Positions 1 through 8,447 are shown, numbered from the stretch's first letter. The stretch is DNA of 64,000 nt from Micromonospora sp. U21 (GCF_018070045.1 NZ_JAGPYK010000021.1:1-64000), one strand, 5' to 3'. The notes: a model not told the origin generated them from the sequence alone. Program-made: numbers and translations.

Positions 1-84
1 CACGCCGACCGGAACGCAGCCCGCAACATCGCCGCACGCGGTGTTACGGGCTGGGCAGCCGTCAGCCTGCCGAACGCGGCGTGA
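1..84 (+). CDS. tnpB: TnpB RNA-guided nuclease, C-terminal fragment (cut by window edge)
   Basis: The first 27 codons and TGA stop form the end of a TnpB protein (IS200/IS605 or IS607 accessory nuclease). The fragment begins H-A-D-R-N-A-A-R-N-I, the conserved third RuvC motif. Its Asp is the last catalytic acid of the D-E-D triad, and the A-A-R-N-I helix follows it in almost every TnpB. Nothing can be said of the rest because it lies outside the window. The stop is followed by a hairpin typical of the element's right end. A second, complete tnpB lies at 48872-50047 and shares right-end sequence words with this one. Family assignment is firm for such a short piece because the motif is diagnostic; whether the whole gene is intact is unknown. 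Confidence 0.8.
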   Translation, partial: HADRNAARNIAARGVTGWAAVSLPNAA

Positions 85-150
85 CCTCGTGCTCATCACC
101 ACGAGCCGTCACGATCCGCAAGCTCGGCCCTTCAGGGTCGAGAAGCTGAC
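85..150 (+). ncRNA. Probable omega-RNA 3' scaffold and right end of the tnpB element
   Basis: Just after the tnpB stop, bases 123-142 form a hairpin with an 8-bp stem (CTCGGCCC / GGGTCGAG, one G-T pair) and a TTCA loop, followed by AAGCTGAC. In known TnpB systems the guide (omega) RNA covers the 3' end of tnpB and the right end, and finishes with a structured scaffold before the guide. The words GCCCTTCAG (127-135) and GAGAAGCTG (140-148) recur in the same order at the right end of the other tnpB at 48865-48901 on the minus strand, which supports a functional end. The exact element boundary near base 148-150 is inferred. Confidence 0.45.
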
Positions 151-178
151 CGTGGATCCATGGGGTTCGGGTGGGGTG

Positions 179-1075
179 TCACGGGCCGGCGGCCAACAGC
201 CGGCTGATCTCTCCGGCGGCCGGATGCTCCGGAGCGATGGTCAGGAAGCGTCGCAGGGTGCGCGCCGCCTCGGCGGACCGGCTGCCGCGCTGCGCCAGCC
301 CGAGCACGAGCAGGCCGTCCGGGGAGTCTGGGGAGCGGGTCAGCACCTCCCGCGCCGACTGCTTCGCGCCGGCGTTGTCGCCGGCGCGCAGCAGCGCGAA
401 GGCGAGCCGCAGCTGGATCGCATCGTCGGGGCGGTCCCGCAGGGCCTCCCGGTACATCCGCGCTGCGGCGTCGTAGCGGGCCTGCCCCTCGAGGTCGCGG
501 GCCAGCTGCACGGCGACCGTCACGGGATCGGCCGGTTCCGGATCCGGGCCCGGCCGTTCCAGGCGGCTGGCGGCCACCGTTACCGACGCGACGAGGCTCA
601 CCATTCCCACCGACACCGCGCGCCACGCCCGGCGTGCGACCCGACCGGTGGGCGCCGCCCGCACCGCCGTGGCCCGCGCGGACGGAGTCAGGCGGGGACG
701 CAGCGTGCGCAGGGCCGCGTAGCCGCCGGCCAGCAAGGTCAGCGCGGGTACGGCCCAGAGCAGCAGCTCCGCCCGGCGGGTCGGCGGGTCGGTCAGCACC
801 TCCGGGCCGTAGCGCTGGACGAACCAGCGGCGGATCTCGTCGCGGTCCCGCCCCTGGGCCAGCTGGTCCGCCACCACCTGCCGCATGGCCGCCGCGATCG
901 GCGACCGGGAGTCCGCCACCGACTCACCCTGGCAGGCCGGGCAGCGTAGACCCACTGCCACGGCGCGTACGGGGTCCTCCCGACCGGTGCCGCCGGTCGA
1001 CCGGACCACCCCCGCGCCCGCTGCGGCGATCAGCGCCGCGAGGACGAGTGCCCCAACGGCCGCGCGCCACCTCAT
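179..1075 (-). CDS. ccmH: Cytochrome c maturation protein CcmH with TPR (CcmI/CycH-like) extension
   Basis: A 298-residue membrane-anchored protein of System I cytochrome c maturation. It carries an N-terminal signal/anchor (about 5-25). The CcmH/NrfF domain has the thiol motif L-R-C-P-A-C (C45, C48), which in the family reduces apocytochrome cysteines. A second hydrophobic segment (about 106-125) follows, then a third (about 152-170) and a C-terminal TPR-like region (about 185-290) resembling CcmI, which holds the apocytochrome. CcmH and CcmI are separate proteins in many bacteria; here they look fused. It is the last gene of the operon, and its ATG overlaps the ccmG stop by four bases. Expected to act on the outer face of the membrane together with CcmF and CcmG. 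Confidence 0.85.
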   Translation of the reverse strand: MRWRAAVGALVLAALIAAAGAGVVRSTGGTGREDPVRAVAVGLRCPACQGESVADSRSPIAAAMRQVVADQLAQGRDRDEIRRWFVQRYGPEVLTDPPTRRAELLLWAVPALTLLAGGYAALRTLRPRLTPSARATAVRAAPTGRVARRAWRAVSVGMVSLVASVTVAASRLERPGPDPEPADPVTVAVQLARDLEGQARYDAAARMYREALRDRPDDAIQLRLAFALLRAGDNAGAKQSAREVLTRSPDSPDGLLVLGLAQRGSRSAEAARTLRRFLTIAPEHPAAGEISRLLAAGP

Positions 1076-1626
1076 CGGGCCAGCAACGGCGCCACCCGCT
1101 GCTCAAGCCACTGCCGGGTGACCACACCCTGCAGCCGGTCGACGATCCGGCCGTCCCGGTCCACCACGAACGTCTCCGGTACTGCCCGCACGCCCCAGTC
1201 GACCGCCCGGGCGCCCTCCGGGTCTGGCAGCACGGTCAACTCCCGTGCGCCGGTCTCGTCAAGTAGCGCCCGGACCGCCTCGGCGCCGTCCCGGACGTTC
1301 AGCCCCACCAGCCGCAGCCCACGGGGCGACCACTGCCGTTCCGTCTCGACCAGTAGCGGCAGCTCGTCCCGGCACGGGCCGCACCAGGAGGCGAACACGT
1401 TGACCAGCAGCACGTGGCCACGGGCTTCGGTCAGGTCGAACCGGCCACCATCCAGGGTGGCGCCCGTGAGCGCCGGGGCCGGCGCGGGGGTGACGCCGTT
1501 GGCGGCGCCGGCGTCGAGCGGCGTCGACGGTGACCGCAGGCCGAGGGCGACCACGGTGCCAACGGCGACGATGAGCACCAGCACCAGCGTCGGGCCAGGT
1601 CGCAGCAGGCGGCGGGCGGTCATCAC
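1072..1626 (-). CDS. ccmG: Thiol-disulfide oxidoreductase CcmG/DsbE (thioredoxin-like)
   Basis: A 184-residue membrane-tethered thioredoxin-fold protein. One N-terminal transmembrane helix (about 12-30) is followed by an extracytoplasmic thioredoxin domain with the active site W-C-G-P-C (C82, C85) and the cis-Pro region V-R-A-V-P-E-T. CcmG/DsbE members pass electrons to apocytochrome c cysteines so that haem can be attached. The gene is coupled to ccmF upstream and ccmH downstream by 4-base overlaps. ResA (System II) has the same fold, but the flanking ccmF and ccmH genes favour CcmG. Confidence 0.87.
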   Translation of the reverse strand: MMTARRLLRPGPTLVLVLIVAVGTVVALGLRSPSTPLDAGAANGVTPAPAPALTGATLDGGRFDLTEARGHVLLVNVFASWCGPCRDELPLLVETERQWSPRGLRLVGLNVRDGAEAVRALLDETGARELTVLPDPEGARAVDWGVRAVPETFVVDRDGRIVDRLQGVVTRQWLEQRVAPLLAR

Positions 1627-3554
1627 CGGGCCTCGGCGGCGACCGGGTCAGGCGACGCCGCGACGACGTCCGGGCGTCGCGGGCGGGCGGTGCGGATCGC
1701 CGCCAGGAGTCCCCCCGCGGCCGTCAGCGTGCCGCCGGCCCAGAGCAGCCCGACGAGCGGGTTCACCGCGAGCCGTACGGTCGCGCTGCCGCTGTCGGGG
1801 GCGACCGCGATCAGGGTGACGTACGTGTCCCGCAGCAGTCCGGTCTCGATCGCCGGTACCGTGACAGCGGTGTCCCGGGCGGCGTTGTAGCGTAGGGCGG
1901 GCCGGACCGTTCGTTCCCCGCCGCCCGCCTCGGTGAGCCGGAGCCGCGCCCGTACGGTCATACCCCCGCTGGCGCCGCTGCGGTCCACGCCGACCAGGCG
2001 CGCGGACACGTCGCCCACCCGCAGCGCCTCCCCAGTGTGGATGGTTCGCTCCGTGTCGCGGCCGTACGCGGAGGATCCCGCGACACCCACCGCAACCAGG
2101 GCGATCCCGGCGTGCGCGACCAGTCCGGCAGCCCTGCCCGGTCGCCGGTTCCGGCCGGAGCGCGGCCGCCGGTCGGCCAGCTCTGCGGTCACGCCGGTGA
2201 GCACGAACGCCGCCGCTCCGAACGCGGTGAGCGCGGGCAGGCCGGGCCGGCTGAGCAGCCCCACCACGGCGACGGTGGCGAGCGCCACGGCGCCGGGTAG
2301 GGCGAGTCGCCGCAGCGCCTGCGTCCGGTCGCGAACCCGCAGGGCCGGCGTCACGCCCATCATCAGCAGCACCGCGATCGCCAGCGGTACCGCCGTCCGC
2401 TGGTAGTAGCCGGGTCCGACCGAGGTGCGCACCCCGCCGAGCGGTTCGGAGAGCAGCGGGAAGATCGTGCCGATCAGCACCACCGCTGCGATCGTCACCA
2501 GAAGCACGCCGTTGACCAGCACGGCCGTCATCCGGGACAGCAGCGGTGTGCTCCTGCCGTGGGCGGGTTCGGGATCGCGCCATCCGGTCAGGACCGTCGA
2601 CACGACGACCGTCAGCAGCACGAAGCCGAGCAGGATCGGCCCCAACGGTGAGTCGGTGAAGGCGTGCACGCTGGCCACCGCGCCGGACCGGGTAAGGAAC
2701 GTGCCGAGCAGCACCAGCACGAAGCTCGCGGATGCCAGGGCCAGGTTCCAGCCGGCCCGGCCGGCGGCGCGGCCCAGGGTGGCGTGCAGGAAGGCGGTGG
2801 CGGTCAGCCAGGGCAGCAGCGACGCGTTCTCCACCGGGTCCCACGCCCAGTAGCCGCCCCAGCCCAGCACCGCGTACGACCACCAGGCCCCGAGCCCGAT
2901 GCCGGCGGTCAGCGCCGCCCACGCCGCCAGGGCCCAGGGTCGGGCGGCCCGTACCCAGTCCCGCCCCTGCTGGCCGGCCAGTGGTGCGGCGATCGCGAAG
3001 GCGAACGGCACGACCAGGCCGATGTAGCCGGCGTAGAGCAGGGGAGGGTGTACGCCCATCGCCGGGTGCTGCTGCAGCAGCGGGTTCGGCCCCGGGCCGT
3101 CGGCGGGTACCGGGTTCACCTCGCGGAACGGGTTCGCGGCGAAGGTGGACAGCGCGAAGAAGAACATGGTCACCGTGCTGACGACCACCATCGCGTAGGC
3201 GTGCAGCCGGGGCGGGTGCCGGCGGTGGGCCAGCAGTGCCGCGTACCCGGCGAGGATCAGCAGCCAGAGCAGCAGCGACCCGTCCAGAGCGGACCAGAGG
3301 CTCGTCAGCGTGTAGTACAACGGCACCTGGCGTCCGCCGTTCTCCGCCACGAAGCGGACGCTGAAGTCGTGCCGGAGCAGGGCCGCCTCCAGCAGCGCGC
3401 AGGCGACGGCGGCGGTTGCCAGGGTCGCGGCGGTCCCGAGGCGGGCCGCTCGGGTGGGCGTGGCGAACAGGGCCGCCCGCAGCCAGAGCAGGGCGGTCAG
3501 GGTGGCGCAGAGCAGACCGACCGTGAGGCTGGCGGTGCCGAGGTCAGCGAGCAT
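1623..3554 (-). CDS. ccmF: Cytochrome c haem lyase subunit CcmF
   Basis: A 643-residue polytopic membrane protein, the usual CcmF length, with about 14-15 predicted helices. It carries the family tryptophan-rich WWD segment W-G-G-Y-W-A-W-D-P-V-E-N-A-S (about 232-245), and the conserved M-G-V-H-P-P-L-L-Y and L-T-R-S-G motifs. CcmF joins haem delivered by CcmE to the CXXCH motifs of apocytochromes on the outer membrane face. A soluble extracytoplasmic loop precedes the last helix, as in CcmF. The start ATG lies inside the end of ccmE (11-base overlap), which implies translational coupling. Its likely clients are the cytochromes encoded by the divergent operon: the ctaC fusion, the lipoprotein cytochrome and qcrC. 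Confidence 0.92.
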   Translation of the reverse strand: MLADLGTASLTVGLLCATLTALLWLRAALFATPTRAARLGTAATLATAAVACALLEAALLRHDFSVRFVAENGGRQVPLYYTLTSLWSALDGSLLLWLLILAGYAALLAHRRHPPRLHAYAMVVVSTVTMFFFALSTFAANPFREVNPVPADGPGPNPLLQQHPAMGVHPPLLYAGYIGLVVPFAFAIAAPLAGQQGRDWVRAARPWALAAWAALTAGIGLGAWWSYAVLGWGGYWAWDPVENASLLPWLTATAFLHATLGRAAGRAGWNLALASASFVLVLLGTFLTRSGAVASVHAFTDSPLGPILLGFVLLTVVVSTVLTGWRDPEPAHGRSTPLLSRMTAVLVNGVLLVTIAAVVLIGTIFPLLSEPLGGVRTSVGPGYYQRTAVPLAIAVLLMMGVTPALRVRDRTQALRRLALPGAVALATVAVVGLLSRPGLPALTAFGAAAFVLTGVTAELADRRPRSGRNRRPGRAAGLVAHAGIALVAVGVAGSSAYGRDTERTIHTGEALRVGDVSARLVGVDRSGASGGMTVRARLRLTEAGGGERTVRPALRYNAARDTAVTVPAIETGLLRDTYVTLIAVAPDSGSATVRLAVNPLVGLLWAGGTLTAAGGLLAAIRTARPRRPDVVAASPDPVAAEAR

Positions 3555-3954
3555 CGACCGACCCTGGCGGGGCGGTGGACGGGCGGTATTCGTTGCCGTG
3601 CCGGACCACGACGTGGTCGGAGCGGAACACCCTGTCCGGTGACAGGGTGCCCTCGACGACCGCTCCCTCGCCCTCCCGGAACGTCTCCGGTGGGACGCCG
3701 CGCTGCTCGACGGTGATCTCGTGACCGTCCTCGGCGAGGCGGAACACCAAGAGGTCGCCGGTGCGCCGCAGCGACCCGGGCACCACGTCGCCGCCGAGGC
3801 GTACCCGTTCCGAGGTCGCGTCCGGATCGCCGAGCACCTCGCCCGGAGTGCGGTAATAGGTCAGGGTCTCCCGGAGCGCGCTGGTGACCAGCAGCGCGCC
3901 GGCGGCGAGGAGCACGGCGACGACGGCGGTCCGGCCCCTGCGGCGACGGATCAT
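3544..3954 (-). CDS. ccmE: Haem chaperone CcmE
   Basis: A 136-residue protein with a short basic N-terminus, one membrane anchor (about 8-26) and an OB-fold domain. The C-terminal motif R-H-G-N-E-Y-R-P places a His (H119) four residues before Tyr (Y123). In E. coli CcmE the equivalent His binds haem covalently, so this protein keeps the classical His type rather than the Cys type of some archaea and sulfate reducers. I take the ATG at 3952-3954, which overlaps the ccmC stop (ATGA); longer upstream readings in this frame run through ccmC. It receives haem from CcmC and hands it to CcmF. Confidence 0.88.
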   Translation of the reverse strand: MIRRRRGRTAVVAVLLAAGALLVTSALRETLTYYRTPGEVLGDPDATSERVRLGGDVVPGSLRRTGDLLVFRLAEDGHEITVEQRGVPPETFREGEGAVVEGTLSPDRVFRSDHVVVRHGNEYRPSTAPPGSVDAR

Positions 3955-4703
3955 CCGACACGGACCGGGACGCGGTCGGGGGCCGTGTCGGGGGTCAGCC
4001 AGCGTTCCAGCCGGACCACCCGGTACAGCAGGACGCAGAGCGCGGCGAGCGTCGCGGCGGCGACGGCGAGCAGCAGGGCGACGGCCATCCTGGGGTCGAT
4101 GGGCGGGCGCTGCGGGGCGAGCACGGTCGCCTGCTGGTGCAGCGACCGCCACCAGACGACGGAGAAGTGCACCACCGGGACGAGCAGGAAGCTGGCCATC
4201 CCGACGACCGCGGCGGGCCGCGCCACCCGGTGGTCGCCTCCGTCTCGCGCGCCGGTCCGCTCTGCCAGTGAGCGGCGCAGGGCCAGGTAGCCGGCGTACG
4301 CGAGCAGCAGCAGGACGGTGCTGACCAGCCGGGGGTCCCACGCCCACCAGGCACCCCAGACCAGCTTCCCCCACAGTGACCCGGTGGCGATCGCGACGGC
4401 GGTCAGGGCCGCGCCGATCTCGGCGCCCGCCCGCGCGAAACGGTCCCAGCGAAGGTCACCCCCGATCAGGTACGCGCCGCTGGCGGTCAGCACGACGGCG
4501 AACGCGGCGTAGGCAACCCAGGCCGCGGGGACGTGGAGGTACATCAGTCGCTGCGCCTGGCCCTGCACCTCGTCGGGGGGTGCCAGCCATCCGCCGGCCA
4601 CCGTCGCCGCCGCGATGAGCCCGCCGGCGAGCCAGGCCATGGTCCGGCGGCCGGCGGCCGCTCTGCCGGTGTCCGCGACAAGGTCCACGGTGGAGGCTCG
4701 CAT
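3951..4703 (-). CDS. ccmC: Haem exporter/haem-handling membrane protein CcmC
   Basis: A 250-residue protein with six predicted helices. The WWD signature is W-G-A-W-W-A-W-D-P-R-L-V-S (about 116-128). It has the two conserved extracytoplasmic histidines, in L-H-V-P-A-A-W (H57) and V-V-H-F-S-V-V-W (H179). CcmC loads haem onto CcmE. The start is set at ATG 4703 because a GGGAG ribosome site lies five bases upstream; an in-frame ATG farther upstream has no such support. It is the first gene of the minus-strand ccm operon. No ccmA or ccmB (the ABC pair that releases holo-CcmE) is next to it, which is unusual for System I. Confidence 0.88.
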   Translation of the reverse strand: MRASTVDLVADTGRAAAGRRTMAWLAGGLIAAATVAGGWLAPPDEVQGQAQRLMYLHVPAAWVAYAAFAVVLTASGAYLIGGDLRWDRFARAGAEIGAALTAVAIATGSLWGKLVWGAWWAWDPRLVSTVLLLLAYAGYLALRRSLAERTGARDGGDHRVARPAAVVGMASFLLVPVVHFSVVWWRSLHQQATVLAPQRPPIDPRMAVALLLAVAAATLAALCVLLYRVVRLERWLTPDTAPDRVPVRVG

Positions 4704-4826
4704 GATCTCCCTGTCCGCGCCCCGGGGCGCTTGCGGATCGAGGTGCGGTATCACCATAAATCGGTCCGGTCGCACTCGTCGGGTTATCAGCCGCAAACAG
4801 GGACGAAGGGGGTTCGGAAGGGCCTA
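4704..4826. promoter_or_regulatory. Divergent ccm / cta-qcr promoter region with 14-base palindrome
   Basis: These 123 bases separate the divergent cytochrome maturation and respiratory operons, so both promoters should lie here. A perfect palindrome GCGCCCCGGGGCGC occupies 4717-4730, in the ccmC leader. The stretch around 4750-4765 is the only AT-rich part and reads TATGGT on the minus strand, a plausible -10 for ccmC. No protein-binding site is proven. Shared control of both operons is an inference from the layout. Confidence 0.4.
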
Positions 4827-5882
4827 GTGTCGCTCTCGGTGGACACGACAGCAGGGATGACCAGGAGCGCCGCCCGACCCGCCGGGCGGCGCCGGCAACC
4901 GCGCCCGCTCCCGGTGCTGACGGCCCTGTGCGGCCTGGCCCTGCTCGCCGGATGCGGTGGTGACCCGCCGTCCGCCCTCAACCCCGCCGGCACGGGCGCC
5001 GCCCGCGTCGCCAACCTGTGGTGGCTGCTCTTCTGGATCTCGCTGGCGGTGGTCGCCGAGGTCATGGCGCTGCTGATCTGGGCGCTGGTGTTCCGGCGGG
5101 GCAACGTCCGGGTGCGCCACGGGCAGCCAATCCGCTTCGTCGCGATCGCCGGAGCCGGGCTGCCGTTCGTCATTCTCGTCGCCGTCTACGGGGTGGGGCT
5201 GCGGGACCTCGCCGCGCTCGCCGTCGATCCCGACCCCGACGCCCCGACGGTGGAGGTGACCGGCCACAAGTGGTGGTGGGAGGTGCGCTATCCGGGGGCG
5301 TCCGGGGCGACCGCGAACGAGATCCACATTCCGGTGGGGGAGCGGGTGAAGGTCCGGCTGCGCACGGACGACGTGCTGCACAGCTTCTGGGTGCCGCAGC
5401 TCATGCCGAAGACGGACCTGATCGCCGGTGAGACCCGCGAGACCTGGTTGCGGGCGGAACGGGCCGGCCGCTACCGCGGCCAGTGCGCCGAGTACTGCGG
5501 CACCCAGCACGCCCACATGGCCTTCCTGGTCGTGGCGGAACCCCGCACCGACTTCGACGCGTGGCTGACCCGCCTGAACGCCCCGGCCCGTCAGCCGCGC
5601 ACAGAGGCCGAGCGCCGCGGCCAGCAGGCGTTCGTGCAGGGCACCTGCGCCGCCTGCCACGCGGTGCGCGGCACCGGCGCCCAGGGGCAGGTGGGGCCCG
5701 ACCTGTCGAACGTGGGCTCCCGATGGAGCCTCGGCGCCGGGGCGGTACCGAATGACGCCGGACACCTGGGCGGCTGGATCGTCAACTCCCAGACGGTCAA
5801 GCCCGGCAACGCGATGCCCCCACAGCCGGTCAGCGCGGCCGCGCTGCCCGACCTGATCACGTACCTGCGGTCGCTGGATTAG
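4827..5882 (+). CDS. ctaC: Cytochrome c oxidase subunit II fused to cytochrome c (caa3 type)
   Basis: A 351-residue lipoprotein. The signal peptide ends at lipobox L-A-G-C (C43), two helices follow (about 62-88 and 102-124), then a cupredoxin domain and a C-terminal cytochrome c domain. CuA ligands are visible: H185, and the cluster C220-x-E222-x-C224-x3-H228-x2-M231. The haem c site is C274-A-A-C277-H278, with probable axial Met M330 in N-A-M-P-P. This fusion defines caa3-type oxidases, which take electrons directly through their own haem c. GTG 4827 is chosen because GGAAGGG lies just upstream; ATG 4857 gives a protein 10 residues shorter and is possible. First gene of the operon. Confidence 0.92.
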   Translation: MSLSVDTTAGMTRSAARPAGRRRQPRPLPVLTALCGLALLAGCGGDPPSALNPAGTGAARVANLWWLLFWISLAVVAEVMALLIWALVFRRGNVRVRHGQPIRFVAIAGAGLPFVILVAVYGVGLRDLAALAVDPDPDAPTVEVTGHKWWWEVRYPGASGATANEIHIPVGERVKVRLRTDDVLHSFWVPQLMPKTDLIAGETRETWLRAERAGRYRGQCAEYCGTQHAHMAFLVVAEPRTDFDAWLTRLNAPARQPRTEAERRGQQAFVQGTCAACHAVRGTGAQGQVGPDLSNVGSRWSLGAGAVPNDAGHLGGWIVNSQTVKPGNAMPPQPVSAAALPDLITYLRSLD

Positions 5883-5898
5883 GTCGGGGAGGGGAACT

Positions 5899-7824
5899 AT
5901 GGCCACGACCAGCACGCCGCCGGGCGTCAGCCGGGTGGACCTGGCCCGGCTGACGGAACACTGGGCGGAGTCGCCCTCGCTACGCGGCTGGTTCAGCACG
6001 GTCGACCACAAGAGGATCGGCCGGCGCTACCTGGTCACCGCCGGGGTCTTCTTCGTCCTCGCCGGACTCAGCGCGCTGGCCATGCGCACCCAGCTCGCCC
6101 GACCCGAGGCGGGACTGCTGTCGCCCGAGGAGTACAACCAGCTCTTCACCATGCACGGCACGGCGATGATCTTCCTGTTCGCCACGCCGATGCTCTTCGG
6201 CTTCGGGAACTACCTCGTACCCCTGATGATCGGCGCCCGGGACATGGCGTTCCCGAGACTGAACGCCTTCGGCTACTGGGTCTTCCTGTTCGCCGGCCTG
6301 TTCATGTGGGCGAGCCTGCCCTTCGGCGCCGCCCCCAACAACGGCTGGTTCGCGTACGCGCCGCTGAGCTCCGAGCAGCACAACCCCGGCCTGCACATGG
6401 ACGTCTACGCCCTCGGTCTGCTCTTCCTCGGCATATCCACGACCGCCGCCTCGATCAACTTCATCGTCACCGCGCTCAAGCTGCGCGCACCGGGAATGTC
6501 GCTCAACCGGGTACCGCTGTTCGTCTGGGCGATCGTCGCTACCGCGTTCATGGTGATCTTCGCGCTGCCGGCGCTGAACCTCGACAACGCGATGCTGTTC
6601 CTCGACCGCCGGTTCGACACCCACTTCTTCGACCCGTCGGCCGGCGGAAACGTCCTGCTCTGGCAGCACCTGTTCTGGATCTTCGGACACCCCGACGTGT
6701 ACATCATCGTCATGCCGGGGCTGGGCATCGTCTCGGCGGTGCTACCCGCCTTCACCCGGCGGGGCGTGGTCGGCTACCCGCTGATCGTGCTGTCCATCGT
6801 GGCGATCGCGATCATCTCGTTCGGGGTCTGGGTGCACCACATGTTCGCCACCGGGCTGCCGCAACTGTCGTACAGCTTCTTCAGCGCGGCCAGCACGATC
6901 ATCACCATTCCGTCCGGGCTGCAGATCTTCGCCTGGCTGGCCACAATGCTGCTCGGCCGGCTGGTCATCCGGGTGCCGCTACTGTTCGTCGTCGGCTTCA
7001 TCGTGACCTTCGTGCTCGGCGGCGTCACTGGCACGATGTTCGCCCTGACCGCGTTCGACCAGCAGGTCACCGACACCTACTTCGTAGTGGCGCACTTCCA
7101 CTACGTGCTGATCGGCGGCGCGGTCTTCCCGATGCTCGCCGGCATCTACTACTGGCTGCCCAAGATCACCGGGCGGATGTACCACGAAGGGCTGGGGCGC
7201 TGGGCGTTCTGGCTGGTCTTCGCGGGCATGCACGTCACCTTCTTCCCCATGCACCTCTACGGTCTGTTCGGGATGCCCCGCCGGGTCTACACCTACGCCA
7301 GCGAGCCGGGCTGGGGCGGATGGAACCTGGTCAGCACCATCGGCTCCTACGTGCTCGCTCTCGGACTGCTGCTCGTGCTCGTCGGCGTGGTGCACGCCGT
7401 CCGCCGCGGTCGGCCCGCTCCGCCGGACCCCTGGGGCGCCGACACCCTGGAATGGGCCACCACGTCACCGCCCGAGCCGTACAACTTCCCTGTCCTGCCC
7501 CGGGTGCACAGCCTGCACCCGGTGTGGGACGAACGGACCGCCGAGTCGACCGGCGAGGGGGCGACCGCGGACCGCATCCTCAGCGAGGGACGCGTCACAC
7601 TGCTCACCAGCGAACTGGACGCCCGCGTCGAACGCCCGGTGCCGATGCCGGAGTCAACGCTCAAGCCCCTCGTGCTCGCCGCCGCGTTGCTGGTCCTCTT
7701 CGCCGCTCTGCTCGTCGCCTGGTACCCGGTGGCGGCCGTCGCCGCGGTGGTGGTGGCCGCGACGATCGCGGTCTGGCTCTGGCCAGCTGGACCGAGCCGG
7801 ACGAGCGGGGTGGCGACACCATGA
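5899..7824 (+). CDS. ctaD: Cytochrome c oxidase subunit I
   Basis: A 641-residue haem-copper oxidase subunit I with 12 core helices plus a C-terminal extension containing two more hydrophobic segments (about 592-632). Metal ligands are present: H86 and H401 (haem a), H264 with cross-linked Y268, H313 and H314 (CuB), H399 (haem a3). The helix VI motif reads F-G-H-P-D-V-Y: Asp266 replaces the Glu (E286 in Rhodobacter, E278 in Paracoccus) that gates the D proton channel in most A-type oxidases. A GGGGAGGGG ribosome site precedes the ATG. It overlaps ctaE by four bases. Confidence 0.95.
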   Translation: MATTSTPPGVSRVDLARLTEHWAESPSLRGWFSTVDHKRIGRRYLVTAGVFFVLAGLSALAMRTQLARPEAGLLSPEEYNQLFTMHGTAMIFLFATPMLFGFGNYLVPLMIGARDMAFPRLNAFGYWVFLFAGLFMWASLPFGAAPNNGWFAYAPLSSEQHNPGLHMDVYALGLLFLGISTTAASINFIVTALKLRAPGMSLNRVPLFVWAIVATAFMVIFALPALNLDNAMLFLDRRFDTHFFDPSAGGNVLLWQHLFWIFGHPDVYIIVMPGLGIVSAVLPAFTRRGVVGYPLIVLSIVAIAIISFGVWVHHMFATGLPQLSYSFFSAASTIITIPSGLQIFAWLATMLLGRLVIRVPLLFVVGFIVTFVLGGVTGTMFALTAFDQQVTDTYFVVAHFHYVLIGGAVFPMLAGIYYWLPKITGRMYHEGLGRWAFWLVFAGMHVTFFPMHLYGLFGMPRRVYTYASEPGWGGWNLVSTIGSYVLALGLLLVLVGVVHAVRRGRPAPPDPWGADTLEWATTSPPEPYNFPVLPRVHSLHPVWDERTAESTGEGATADRILSEGRVTLLTSELDARVERPVPMPESTLKPLVLAAALLVLFAALLVAWYPVAAVAAVVVAATIAVWLWPAGPSRTSGVATP

Positions 7825-8447
7825 CGGATCGGGGCGGGATCATGGCGGCCACCGGCGCCGAGGCGCTGAGCACCGAGCTGCCAGCCGGTCGATCGACCGG
7901 CTGGTGGGGCATGGTGATGTTCGTGGCCACCGAGGCCACCCTCTTCGCCTGCCTGCTCGGCAGCTACTTCTACCTCCGCTTCCAGTACGGCCCCCAGTGG
8001 CCGCCGGGCGCCATCGGGACCCCGGAGCTGCTCAAGCCGTTGATCATGACCGCCGTGCTGCTGCCCAGCAGCCTGCCCATGGTGTGGGCCGAACACGGCA
8101 GCCGGCACGGCCGGCGGTGGCAGCTGCGGTGCGGCCTGGGCGCCACCATGGTGCTGGGGCTGACCTTCCTGACCCTGCAGGCCATCGAGTACGCCGAGAA
8201 GCTCCGGCACTTCACCCTGACCACCGACGTGTACGGGTCGCTGTTCTACCTGATCACCGGTTTCCACGGGCTGCACGTCCTGGTCGGCCTGACCATGATC
8301 GGCTGGCTGCTCGCCGCCGCCCTGAGCGGCGGCACCATCGACGCCCACCGGCGCGAGCGGGTCCGCAACACCGCCATCTACTGGCACTTCGTCGACGCGG
8401 TGTGGGTCGCCATCCTGTTCACCATCTACCTCTCCCCACGACTATGA
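7821..8447 (+). CDS. ctaE: Cytochrome c oxidase subunit III
   Basis: A 208-residue membrane protein with five predicted helices, the short form of subunit III. Family signatures include W-W-G-M-V-M-F-V-A-T-E near the N-terminus, the conserved Y-F-Y-L-R-F segment, G-F-H-G-L-H-V-L and the C-terminal Y-W-H-F-V-D-A-V-W. Subunit III stabilises subunit I and the D-channel proton supply and has no redox centre. Start ATG 7821 overlaps the ctaD stop; an in-frame ATG at 7842 is a less likely alternative. It is followed by a 4-base overlap with the next small membrane gene. Confidence 0.92.
   Translation: MTDRGGIMAATGAEALSTELPAGRSTGWWGMVMFVATEATLFACLLGSYFYLRFQYGPQWPPGAIGTPELLKPLIMTAVLLPSSLPMVWAEHGSRHGRRWQLRCGLGATMVLGLTFLTLQAIEYAEKLRHFTLTTDVYGSLFYLITGFHGLHVLVGLTMIGWLLAAALSGGTIDAHRRERVRNTAIYWHFVDAVWVAILFTIYLSPRL

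Noticed and set aside
2664..3716. A 350-codon plus-strand frame opposite ccmF and ccmE
   Set aside because: Composition is Gly/Arg/Gln-rich and it lies fully antisense to genes with clear haem-handling motifs.
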